Shown: positions 1 to 5,990, numbered from the stretch's first letter. The stretch: 7,335 bases of DNA from Oscillospiraceae bacterium (GCA_016295545.1 JAEDLA010000068.1:1-7335), one strand, 5' to 3'. Notes: generated by a model not told the origin, from the sequence alone. Program-made: numbers and translations.

Positions 1-44
1 GTCAGGCTTTTTAGCAGCGACCAATATATCGGAGGTAATTTTCA

Positions 45-710
45 TTGATCTATGTAACTGGTGATACTCACGGTGATCTGAACCGTTTCAAGGATCCGGC
101 TTTAAAAAAGCTGGGCAAAGGGGATATTCTCATTATTTGCGGAGATTTCGGATTTATCTGGGACAACTCCCGAAAAGAAAAGGCAGCTTTGAAAAAGCTG
201 TGTGAAAAAAACTATACTATCGCTTTTCTGGACGGCTGCCATGAGAATTTTGATATTCTCGACCAGTTCCCCGTTTCCGAATGGAACGGCGGTACTATCC
301 AGCGCATCAGCAATAATATTATTCATCTTATGCGTGGACAGGTCTATGAGATAGAGGGTAAAAAAATCTTCACATTCGGCGGCGGTCACAGTCAGGACTA
401 CGATTTCCGCCGTGACAGTCCCAACTGGTGGGAGCGTGAACGCCCCTCCCACGAGGAAATTATCGGAGCAATCGACAACCTTGAAGCTCACTCAAATGCT
501 GTGGATTATGTCATAACCCATGAACCCCCTGCTTCACTTAAAGACTGTCTTGGCGTCGATGTGCTCCAGCGCCTTGAAGTCCATGCCTTTTTCGAAGATA
601 TTATCAAGGTCTGCGATTTCAGGAAATGGTTCTTCGGAAAATGCCACATTGACAAGCATATCCCAATAAAATTCTATGCTGTATTCAACGACATATACCA
701 GCTGAAATAA
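45..710 (+). CDS. Calcineurin-like metallophosphoesterase, 221 aa
   Basis: Seen: a complete reading frame starting at TTG 45, 8 bases after GGAGGT (31-36); no ATG fits this site better. The metallophosphoesterase motif series is intact and in order: GDTHGD (residues 6-11, metal ligands D7 and H9), ICGDFG (31-36, D34), GCHEN (64-68, H66, a variant of the usual GNHE/D), THEPP (158-162, H159) and a C-terminal GKCHIDKH (198-205) in place of the usual GHxH. Family knowledge: such proteins are cytosolic two-metal hydrolases of phosphomonoesters, phosphodiesters or nucleotides; the small single-domain bacterial ones often lack a known substrate. There is no signal peptide or membrane segment. The next gene starts 14 bases downstream, so the two are probably one operon. 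The promoter lies left of the window. The catalytic fold is near certain, but the substrate cannot be assigned. Confidence 0.9.
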   Translation: MIYVTGDTHGDLNRFKDPALKKLGKGDILIICGDFGFIWDNSRKEKAALKKLCEKNYTIAFLDGCHENFDILDQFPVSEWNGGTIQRISNNIIHLMRGQVYEIEGKKIFTFGGGHSQDYDFRRDSPNWWERERPSHEEIIGAIDNLEAHSNAVDYVITHEPPASLKDCLGVDVLQRLEVHAFFEDIIKVCDFRKWFFGKCHIDKHIPIKFYAVFNDIYQLK

Positions 711-724
711 GTCCGGAGCACAGT

Positions 725-2590
725 ATGTCTGAATTTTTCAAGCTGATAAAAAATAAAACGCCGGTATTTCTGAAACGCTGCGGACTGCCCGATATGCTCC
801 TTATACGTGTTCTGGCGGTTTTCTTTATCATTTCCGGAATCAATATTCACCTTGCTGTCAGAGAAAATATTTTTCCTGTTGGTATGTGGAGAGAATTTGC
901 AGGCTCGTTATCATTTCCGCTGACTCTGATTTTTATGACGCTGAGCTTCATTCTGCTTACTGCCGCATACTATTTTATGCCGGAGAAGCTCCGCATAACA
1001 GATAATCTTCTTATGTTTGCCGGCATGATTTTCTTTGCCCTTTCAGCTGTGTGGAAAAGCAATAATTTTTACTTTGGTGCGGCTATGGCGATTATTGCGG
1101 CAGTGCTGTCGGCTTACCTCGTCCGGAAAACAAAAACAAAGCTTTTCAGCCGGATTTCTACCCGGACTGCCGCCGCTGCCGTTATGACAACTGCCGCAGC
1201 AACTGCATTTTTTATTGCATTCACCACTGTTTTCAAGCACAGAATGTTCGGCACAACTGCCTATGACATGGGAATTTTTATACAGATGTTCCACTCAATG
1301 GCTGATAATCTTTCAGCTGTTACAACCTGTGAAAGAGGCAGTGAGCTTTCCCATTTTTTTGTTCACTCCTCATATATTTTCTATCTCCTCGTTCCGGTTT
1401 ACAGGCTGTTTCCGGGAGCTGAAACTCTCCTGACAATTCAGGCTCTGCTTGCTGTGGGAGGTATCGTTCCGTTTTTTCTTATTGCAAAAAATCACGGTTT
1501 TAAGGGCATCGGACTTATTTTAGTCTCCATGATGTACATTTTCTGCTCCGGAATTATTGCTCCCTGCAATTACGATTTTCATGAGAACGCTTTTTTGCCG
1601 CTTCTTCTTATGTGGCTGATGTATACTGCTGACCGCAGAAATATTCCGCTTATGTATATTATGTCAGCTCTTGTCTGCACGGTCAAGGAGGACGCTCCCC
1701 TTTATGTTATATGTATCGGACTTTTTTTCCTGTTTGATGAGAAGTCTCCCAAAAGATTTCACGGACTTGCCGCTGCGGCAGTCTCGGCTGTTTACTTCGT
1801 TCTGATAAATAAATGGCTTGCGGAATACGGAGACGGCAATATTATGCTAAGCTCACGGTTCGGCAATCTTACAATTGAGAAAAGTGACGGATTTGCTGAG
1901 ATTATCCGCAACGTCTTTGCAGATCCTGCCTATTTTATCAGCCTTATGCTCAGGGAGGAAAGCCTGCTGTTTTTCTTTGAGGTAATGCTGCCAATGATGT
2001 TTCTCCCCTTTATCACGGGGAAAATACATCGTTTCATACTCATGCTGCCCTTTGTTATTATGAATCTTGTAGTTGGCTCCGGCTATCAGTACGCTGTAAA
2101 AATCGGCTATCAGTATATTTTCGGCACAGTTTGTCTGCTGCTTTTCATGGCGCTGCTGAATCTTGAAGATATGAAACGACCTCAGAGAAAAGCGTTTATC
2201 ATCTCAGCCGCATCAGCTTCCGTGATAACAGCCTTTTCCCTTTGCTCCGGTCAGATTTCATATTACACCTATTACAGGGATAATAAGGCACATTTTCAGG
2301 CTATTGAGGAGTGCCTTGCCACGATTCCGGAAGATGCTTCTGCTGCTTCGGATAATCCCTGGTATGTCCCTCATATTGCTGAACGTGATGAGGTTTATTA
2401 CCTCAGCAAGGATTATTTCATCGGTGAAAGCACTGAAGCTGAAACCAGACTGCTGAAAAACATTGAAGATTATGATTACTATGTAATGGACGGCAAATCA
2501 GCAGCTGCTATGGCTCAGCTTGAAGCTGCCGGTTACTATGTTTACAGTCAGGCAGAGGGAGATGTGGTAATCTACAGTAAAGCTCCATAA
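725..2590 (+). CDS. DUF2079-type polytopic membrane protein, 621 aa
   Basis: Seen: ATG 725 preceded by GGAG (715-718) with 6 bases of spacing, 14 bases after the phosphoesterase stop. About 11-13 hydrophobic segments run from residue 25 to about 506 (for example 62-82, 95-110, 117-133, 150-170, 235-254, 261-280, 308-334, 435-452, 461-479, 488-506), followed by a soluble tail of about 110 residues. Landmarks that recall DUF2079 proteins are TTAYDMGIFIQ (177-187), SHFFVHSS (209-216) in the loop after it, NYDFHEN (282-288), KEDAP (321-325), and a C-terminal stretch with IPEDASAASDNPWYVPH (534-550) then R554 and VYYL (557-560). Family knowledge: DUF2079 is a predicted membrane family of unproved function with a layout like GT-C glycosyltransferases. 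A role in moving sugars onto a lipid or surface acceptor is inference only. No truncation or frameshift is visible. The family call is fairly sure; the function is unknown. Confidence 0.88.
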   Translation: MSEFFKLIKNKTPVFLKRCGLPDMLLIRVLAVFFIISGINIHLAVRENIFPVGMWREFAGSLSFPLTLIFMTLSFILLTAAYYFMPEKLRITDNLLMFAGMIFFALSAVWKSNNFYFGAAMAIIAAVLSAYLVRKTKTKLFSRISTRTAAAAVMTTAAATAFFIAFTTVFKHRMFGTTAYDMGIFIQMFHSMADNLSAVTTCERGSELSHFFVHSSYIFYLLVPVYRLFPGAETLLTIQALLAVGGIVPFFLIAKNHGFKGIGLILVSMMYIFCSGIIAPCNYDFHENAFLPLLLMWLMYTADRRNIPLMYIMSALVCTVKEDAPLYVICIGLFFLFDEKSPKRFHGLAAAAVSAVYFVLINKWLAEYGDGNIMLSSRFGNLTIEKSDGFAEIIRNVFADPAYFISLMLREESLLFFFEVMLPMMFLPFITGKIHRFILMLPFVIMNLVVGSGYQYAVKIGYQYIFGTVCLLLFMALLNLEDMKRPQRKAFIISAASASVITAFSLCSGQISYYTYYRDNKAHFQAIEECLATIPEDASAASDNPWYVPHIAERDEVYYLSKDYFIGESTEAETRLLKNIEDYDYYVMDGKSAAAMAQLEAAGYYVYSQAEGDVVIYSKAP

Positions 2591-2623
2591 TTAAAACTGT
2601 TACGTTTGTTTGCCTGAAATCAT

Positions 2624-2730
2624 GGGATTCCAAAGGGTTTATTAACCCTTTGGCGGAGTCCAGAGGCAGAGCCTCTGGTGGGGTGTGGGGCAACGCCCCG
2701 CATACAGCCGTCAGGCGCTCCGCAAAGGGT
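2624..2730 (+). repeat. Multibranched palindromic intergenic repeat
   Basis: Positions 2630-2653 are a perfect 24-base palindrome (CCAAAGGGTTTA and its complement). Its right half can instead pair far downstream: 2645-2658 with 2718-2730 gives 13 pairs with one bulged G. That long stem encloses a perfect 8-bp, 3-base-loop hairpin (2660-2667 with 2671-2678) and a 9-bp hairpin (2683-2691 with 2695-2703). The second includes T2686-G2700 and G2683-T2703 wobbles, which pair only if the plus strand is the RNA. The first 31 bases (2624-2654) recur exactly, inverted, at 5223-5253. It lies 33 bases past the membrane-protein stop, so it would sit in that mRNA's 3' end. It codes for nothing credible. 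It is probably a member of a dispersed REP- or MITE-like family; its role is unknown. Confidence 0.65.
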
Positions 2731-2733
2731 GAA

Positions 2734-2764
2734 TTCAAAAACAGTCCGGTGGACTGTTTTTGAA
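2734..2764 (+). terminator. Rho-independent terminator of the phosphoesterase-DUF2079 operon
   Basis: A perfect 14-bp stem (2734-2747 with 2751-2764) closes on the 3-base loop GGT. The core CAGTCC/GGACTG is flanked by A5 on the left and T5 on the right (2757-2761), so the T run forms part of the stem as in bidirectional terminators. It is the first strong terminator-like structure after the stop at 2590 and could also stop leftward transcripts that run past the cyclase terminator. Confidence 0.65.
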
Positions 2765-2765
2765 G

Positions 2766-2797
2766 AGGGAACGCCCTGCAAGAGAGGGCGTTCCCTT
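2766..2797. other. Perfect 12-bp hairpin of unknown role
   Basis: AGGGAACGCCCT (2766-2777) pairs perfectly with 2785-2796 around a 7-base loop, with a further G2765-T2797 wobble. It starts two bases after the preceding terminator hairpin. There is no T run directly after it on either strand, so it is not a typical terminator. It may block exonucleases at mRNA 3' ends or belong to the repeat complex to its left. Confidence 0.5.
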
Positions 2798-2810
2798 GAT
2801 TTATCAGACT

Positions 2811-2851
2811 TTTTCAAAAAGAAAAGGACCGGTTTCATCAATCCGGTCCTT
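2811..2851 (-). terminator. Rho-independent terminator of the diguanylate cyclase gene
   Basis: Read on the minus strand, a 9-bp GC-rich stem (AAGGACCGG and its complement, 2843-2851 with 2824-2832) with a 10-base loop is followed at once by TTTTCTTTTTG (2823 down to 2813). It begins 17 bases after the cyclase stop codon, which is the usual distance. This is the clearest end for that transcript. Confidence 0.78.
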
Positions 2852-2868
2852 AAATTATATAATTAAAT

Positions 2869-4785
2869 TCAGCTTTTCAGATATTTTGAAAGCTTTTTCT
2901 TCTTTTTTGTCTCGTACATGACATTATCTGCTGCCGTAACAAGCTGAAAAATCTCATCATCCGGATTAGGATATGTTATATAATATCCCATACTTGCACT
3001 GAGGTCGTATTCCTTATTGCTGAGCTTATTTGCCTTGTCAATATTTATCTCAATCCGCTCTTTAAGCCGCTGTGCATCGTCCTTTGTATAGTCTGCGGCA
3101 AAAATTATAAACTCATCTCCTCCAAAGCGGCAGTAAACCTCTCCGTTGGTACAGGATTCACGTATTACCGAAGCTATGCCCTTTATCGCAGCATCTCCTG
3201 CACTGTGACCGTAGTTATCATTGATAAGCTTCAGACCGTCCATGTCAATGAACATGAGCATAACGCTCCGTTTACGCTTGATACAGTAACTGAACAGATT
3301 TGAAGTTCCTCTGACAAAGCCGTTGCGGTTATATATTCCGGAAAGGGTATCAACTGTGTACAGCTTGTCAAGCTTCTGTACAGCGTAGTCAAGGCAGATG
3401 ATTTTTCTGACATTTTCAAGCATATTGCTGATAGTGATGCACCATGTCTGAAACATAGAGCTTTCCAGCGGAAAATGACTGTTCACGATTATCATATAGC
3501 CAAGACAGCGCTCTCTGAAATGGAGTGGGATAAAGTAATACACCCTGCCTTTTCCGGTACCTCTGAACATTCCCGGCAGCATTTCCGATGAATCAAAATC
3601 AGGTATTGTCTGAAAAACGCCGTCCCGGTATGCAAGGGGAACCTTTATTGTTTTTGTATATCCCTTTACAGTAAATTCCGGCAGCTCCGGTTCATTGTCC
3701 TCGTTTCTCATATCCCAGTCATCGCAGACACAGAGGTAAAATTCCTCCGCATTGATTTTCTCAATATATGGCTGCATTGCTTTTGTATAGTCATTGAGAC
3801 TGTCACACTCCACAAGCTGACAGGACATTTTATTGATAAGTGAAAGATAAGCGGAAGCATTTTCAAATTTAGCAAAATTCTGATAATTTTTATCTTTTAG
3901 AACCTTAACCTCTTTAGTTGGAGGGGCACAGCCGCAGCTTTCGGAAAATTTCGGGTGCATATCAAGAATAATACTTCTCTCCTGCTGTATTCCCTTGAAA
4001 TGGTTAAGGAGTATACGGCAGGCAAGCTCTCCCGATTCTTTAAGGGGACGTGCCACAGAGGTAAGCTCAACGGGATAATTCTGTGAGCTGTAGATATTAT
4101 CAAATCCGGAAATTGCAATATCCTCAGGAATCCTTACTCCGGCGGAAGAAAGTGCCTTCATGCATGAAACCGCCATAACATCATTGGCACAGATGATAGC
4201 CTGGGGCATTTTTAGTCCCGAATTGAGAAATGCCCTGAAAGCGGCAGGACCGCTTGGCGCTCTGAAATCACCATAGTAAATTCTGTCTTCCTCAACAGGT
4301 ATATTATTTTCCCTGAGCACGCTCATGAAAGATTCAAGTCTTGCAGCACTTTCAGGATTGTCTTTTGGTCCGGAAATATAGTTAAAAGTACGGAATCCGT
4401 GTTTTTTTATAAAATGTTCGGTAACCTCACGCATAGCCTTGCCGTTATCGATGCCGATGTGGTAAAATTCCGGAATATCATTATCGATGCTGACCGCAGG
4501 GATACCGGCAGCCTTTATACGGCTGAGTATCTCTGATACGACAGGCTCATAGGCGATAGTATTTGTAAGGAGAACGGCTCCGTCGAACATACGGAAATCA
4601 GGAAGATTGAAAATGTTAAATTCTCCTGCATCATGGCGCTGATTGCCCATAACACCGCTGAAAGAAACAAAAATATCAGCGTTGATACAATTTTCTGAGG
4701 CAAAGCTTTCAATACCCTTCAATATTGCATTCTGATAGCTCTCATCGATACCGGCGATGATAACCGCAATATTATAACAATCCAT
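2869..4785 (-). CDS. Cytosolic diguanylate cyclase: LacI/Peripla_BP-type sensor, middle domain, GGDEF; 638 aa
   Basis: Seen: ATG at 4785-4783 with GAGGTGA (4801-4795) 9 bases upstream. Residues 4-286 resemble the ligand-binding half of LacI/GalR repressors: NIAVIIAGID, IPAVSIDND (95-103), HIGIDNG (109-115), ICANDVMA (198-205) and IPEDIAISGFDN (219-230). The DNA-binding helix-turn-helix and linker are absent. Residues 300-460 form an alpha/beta region that may be GAF-like. Residues 478-638 are a GGDEF domain with DTLSGIYNRNGF (479-490), FIDMDGLKLINDNYGHSAGD (512-531, metal ligand D514) and intact RFGGDEF (553-559). The inhibitory RxxD site is missing (TNGE at that place). There is no signal peptide or membrane segment. 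Known chemistry: GGDEF enzymes join two GTP into c-di-GMP. Inferred: an internal sugar or related ligand tunes synthesis. It is monocistronic with its own promoter and terminator. Confidence 0.93.
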   Translation of the reverse strand: MDCYNIAVIIAGIDESYQNAILKGIESFASENCINADIFVSFSGVMGNQRHDAGEFNIFNLPDFRMFDGAVLLTNTIAYEPVVSEILSRIKAAGIPAVSIDNDIPEFYHIGIDNGKAMREVTEHFIKKHGFRTFNYISGPKDNPESAARLESFMSVLRENNIPVEEDRIYYGDFRAPSGPAAFRAFLNSGLKMPQAIICANDVMAVSCMKALSSAGVRIPEDIAISGFDNIYSSQNYPVELTSVARPLKESGELACRILLNHFKGIQQERSIILDMHPKFSESCGCAPPTKEVKVLKDKNYQNFAKFENASAYLSLINKMSCQLVECDSLNDYTKAMQPYIEKINAEEFYLCVCDDWDMRNEDNEPELPEFTVKGYTKTIKVPLAYRDGVFQTIPDFDSSEMLPGMFRGTGKGRVYYFIPLHFRERCLGYMIIVNSHFPLESSMFQTWCITISNMLENVRKIICLDYAVQKLDKLYTVDTLSGIYNRNGFVRGTSNLFSYCIKRKRSVMLMFIDMDGLKLINDNYGHSAGDAAIKGIASVIRESCTNGEVYCRFGGDEFIIFAADYTKDDAQRLKERIEINIDKANKLSNKEYDLSASMGYYITYPNPDDEIFQLVTAADNVMYETKKKKKLSKYLKS

Positions 4786-4822
4786 GATATTTTATCACCT
4801 CACTCTAAAAAACTTTATTTAT

Positions 4823-4851
4823 ATTATACATTATTCTGAACGGTAATGCAA
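4823..4851 (-). promoter_or_regulatory. Sigma-A-type promoter of the diguanylate cyclase gene
   Basis: On the minus strand, TTGCAT (4851-4846) and a perfect TATAAT (4828-4823) are 17 bases apart, and TG stands directly before the -10. The start site would fall near 4816, giving a leader of about 30 bases with the ribosome binding site at 4801-4795. The -35 matches consensus at only three positions, so moderate strength is expected. Confidence 0.65.
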
Positions 4852-4942
4852 GGGAAATATGATTTTTATAAAATATATACCTATTAATTTTTTGTGAACT
4901 CCTGTTCAAAAATCATTTTTTCATTGTTCCACTGCATAAAAG

Positions 4943-4964
4943 CGAAAATCCGACGTGATTTTCG
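4943..4964. other. Perfect 8-bp inverted repeat between divergent promoters
   Basis: CGAAAATC (4943-4950) and its complement (4957-4964) flank the 6-base centre CGACGT. It lies about 39 bases upstream of the plus-strand -35 and about 92 bases upstream of the cyclase -35. This suits an operator for either promoter, or a weak barrier to leftward transcription (minus strand continues CTTTTAT). No regulator family is recognised. Confidence 0.4.
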
Positions 4965-5002
4965 AGAAAAATATACCACTTTGCCGAAAATTTCAACGCT
5001 TA

Positions 5003-5030
5003 TTGACAAATTCAGAAATAATGTTATAAT
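5003..5030 (+). promoter_or_regulatory. Consensus extended -10 promoter facing ppa-prs
   Basis: Perfect TTGACA (5003-5008), a 16-base spacer, and perfect TATAAT (5025-5030) with an extended TGT just before it (5022-5024). The start site is expected at about 5037-5039. It is the best promoter in the window and the only convincing one ahead of ppa, whose start is about 350 bases downstream. Its transcript first passes through the structured repeat at 5088-5190 and the terminator-like hairpin at 5261-5278. Confidence 0.85.
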
Positions 5031-5087
5031 ATTCTTTAGAGATGTATTTGCAATTTAATATGTATTTTATATTATGCTGTGAATGTT

Positions 5088-5190
5088 TTACTTCGGCAAT
5101 TAAATATCGATAATTACTTCGTCGGTCAAGCCGAGGGAAGTAATGCTGAACCGTCCGTAAAGCTTCGCTGCGCTGGCTTTACTGGTTTGT
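5088..5190 (+). repeat. Structured dispersed repeat, copy A
   Basis: This 103-base stretch aligns with 7245-7335 in the same orientation, with one 12-base length difference and scattered substitutions. Both share a bulged stem (here TTACT 5088-5092 with AGTAA 5139-5143, a 4-base bulge 5135-5138, and TCGGC 5093-5097 with GCCGA 5130-5134), the linker TGCTGAA..GTCC, and an 8-bp hairpin (5157-5164 with 5175-5182) with the loop TCGCTGCGCT. Copy A holds an extra TTACTTC..TCGG strand at 5114-5125 that competes for the same 3' partner. The right boundary is uncertain because copy B is cut by the window end. Confidence 0.78.
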
Positions 5191-5222
5191 CAGGGGGACT
5201 CTGTCCCCCTCGTTCACCCCCT

Positions 5223-5253
5223 GCCAAAGGGTTAATAAACCCTTTGGAATCCC
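5223..5253 (-). repeat. 31-base palindromic repeat, inverted copy of 2624-2654
   Basis: The reverse complement of these 31 bases is identical to 2624-2654. The core (5224-5247) is itself a perfect 24-base palindrome, and the flanking GGGATT and terminal C set its orientation. The two copies lie on either side of the diguanylate cyclase gene. Beyond the 31 bases the flanks differ: this copy abuts the G5/C5 hairpin at 5192-5210, whereas the other abuts the 2660-2678 hairpin. Confidence 0.78.
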
Positions 5254-5260
5254 AACCCCT

Positions 5261-5278
5261 GCGGCTTCGCCGCTTTTT
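5261..5278 (+). terminator. Terminator-like hairpin ahead of ppa
   Basis: GCGGC (5261-5265) and GCCGC (5269-5273) form a short all-GC stem with loop TTC, followed at once by TTTTT (5274-5278). The stem is only 5 bp, so termination may be partial. It lies after the promoter at 5003-5030 and 112 bases before the ppa start, which is where an attenuator would sit. No good promoter is visible between it and ppa. Confidence 0.52.
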
Positions 5279-5349
5279 ATTGCTGTATTAAATATATATT
5301 TATGAATTGTAAAATTACAGAGCTACCGCATTTTCCTATATCAATTTGC

Positions 5350-5373
5350 GGCTGACATTTTTTTGCATCAGCC
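5350..5373 (+). promoter_or_regulatory. Hairpin just upstream of the ppa ribosome binding site
   Basis: GGCTGA (5350-5355) pairs with TCAGCC (5368-5373) around a 12-base T-rich loop. It ends 4 bases before AGGAGG (5378-5383). It leaves the ribosome binding site free, so it may stabilise the mRNA 5' end or hold the site open. The T run is inside the loop rather than after the stem, so it is not a terminator. Confidence 0.38.
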
Positions 5374-5390
5374 ATACAGGAGGAATTATA

Positions 5391-5921
5391 TTGAATATCT
5401 GGCACAAAATCAGTCCGAAAAGAGTTACTCCCGACGACTTCATTGCTGTTATTGAAATCGCAAAGGGCAGCAAAATAAAATATGAACTGGACAAGCAGAC
5501 CGGTCTTATCATTATGGACAGAATTCTCCATACATCTACCCATTATCCGGCTAACTACGGACTTATCCCCCGTACCTACTCCGATGACAGCGACCCGCTG
5601 GACGTTCTTGTTCTCTGCTCTGAAACCCTTGCTCCCCTTACCCTTGTCAGATGCTATCCCATAGGCGTTATCAGAATGCTGGACAACGGTCACCGTGACG
5701 ACAAGATCATCGCTATTCCTTTTGACGATCCCAATTACAATACCTACAAGGATATTGATGAAGTACCTAAACATATTTTTGACGAAATGACTCACTTTTT
5801 CAAAGTGTACAAGGAGCTTGAAAATAAAACAACTGCTGTAAACGAGATCGAACACGCTGAAACAGCAAAGGAGATTATTGCTGCCGATATTGAAAACTAT
5901 ATCGAAAACTTCTGCAAATAA
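5391..5921 (+). CDS. ppa: Family I inorganic pyrophosphatase, 176 aa
   Basis: Hydrolyses pyrophosphate to two phosphates in the cytosol and so pulls PPi-releasing syntheses forward. Start chosen at TTG 5391, 7 bases after AGGAGG (5378-5383); the longer in-frame TTG at 5346 would place that site and the 5350-5373 hairpin inside the gene. The resulting 176 residues equal the usual bacterial length. The whole active site is visible: E22, K30, E32 (KYELDK), R44, Y56 (YPANYG), the signature DSDPLDV (66-72, D66, D68 and D71 as metal ligands), D98, D103 and K105 (DDKIIAIP), and YK at 140-141, all matching the E. coli enzyme in order and spacing. It is followed after 69 bases by prs, whose product feeds PPi-releasing reactions, and the two probably form one operon. 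Confidence 0.97.
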   Translation: MNIWHKISPKRVTPDDFIAVIEIAKGSKIKYELDKQTGLIIMDRILHTSTHYPANYGLIPRTYSDDSDPLDVLVLCSETLAPLTLVRCYPIGVIRMLDNGHRDDKIIAIPFDDPNYNTYKDIDEVPKHIFDEMTHFFKVYKELENKTTAVNEIEHAETAKEIIAADIENYIENFCK

Positions 5922-5952
5922 TTATTATGTCAACCATATAATTTTAAATCTG

Positions 5953-5985
5953 AAAGGAGTGTCGCTGTTCCTGATACTGAACAGC
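5953..5985 (+). promoter_or_regulatory. prs ribosome binding site with a hairpin before the start codon
   Basis: AAAGGAG (5953-5959) is the only good Shine-Dalgarno near prs, but it ends 31 bases before ATG 5991. Between them GCTGTTC (5964-5970) pairs perfectly with GAACAGC (5979-5985) around an 8-base loop. With that hairpin folded, the single-stranded distance from site to ATG is 4 plus 5, or 9 bases, which is ordinary. No usable start codon in the prs frame lies closer (GTC and GTT only). The hairpin probably acts as a structural shortcut for initiation or as a control point. Confidence 0.55.
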
Positions 5986-5990
5986 GAAAA

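Larger units (their letters stand above)
5037..5278 (+). ncRNA. Candidate structured small RNA or attenuating leader of ppa-prs
   Basis: The interval runs from the predicted start site of the promoter at 5003-5030 to the T run after the hairpin at 5261-5273, about 240 nt. Elements in order: a bulged long-range stem (5088-5097 with 5130-5143), a hairpin with compensated changes against a second copy (5157-5182), a perfect 8-bp hairpin AGGGGGAC/GTCCCCCT (5192-5199 with 5203-5210), the 24-base palindrome at 5224-5247, and the GCGGC/GCCGC hairpin with T5. No convincing coding frame is present. If the last hairpin terminates, this is a free-standing RNA; if read-through occurs, it is the ppa-prs 5' leader. 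It matches no riboswitch class I recognise. Transcription is inferred. Confidence 0.42.

Noticed and set aside
1..48. Tail of an upstream gene overlapping the phosphoesterase start (frame 1 stops at TGA 46-48; frame 3 stops at TAG 12-14)
   Set aside because: Only a few codons are visible and two frames are equally possible, so no gene can be assigned.
102..491. 129-codon minus-strand frame opposite the metallophosphoesterase
   Set aside because: The plus-strand frame carries all the phosphoesterase motifs and a ribosome binding site; the antisense frame has neither.
2508..2866. Three short frames across the 2600-2866 repeat region, on both strands
   Set aside because: They are translations of palindromic repeats and terminators, lack ribosome binding sites, and overlap one another on both strands.
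5079..5291. 70-codon plus-strand frame through repeat copy A
   Set aside because: It spans hairpins and the 31-base repeat, has no Shine-Dalgarno before its ATG, and copy B carries a 12-base difference plus substitutions that follow RNA pairing rather than codons.
5346..5390. Longer N-terminus for the pyrophosphatase starting at TTG 5346
   Set aside because: The extra 15 codons would cover a hairpin and a strong AGGAGG site correctly spaced for TTG 5391; the shorter form matches the family length.
5277..5855. 192-codon open frame on the minus strand opposite ppa
   Set aside because: It is antisense to a pyrophosphatase with every catalytic residue intact, has no ribosome binding site and no recognisable domain; it reflects codon bias of the real gene.
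5937..5942. TATAAT between ppa and prs as an internal prs promoter
   Set aside because: No -35-like hexamer stands 16-18 bases upstream, and the spot is AT-rich, so the match has little weight.
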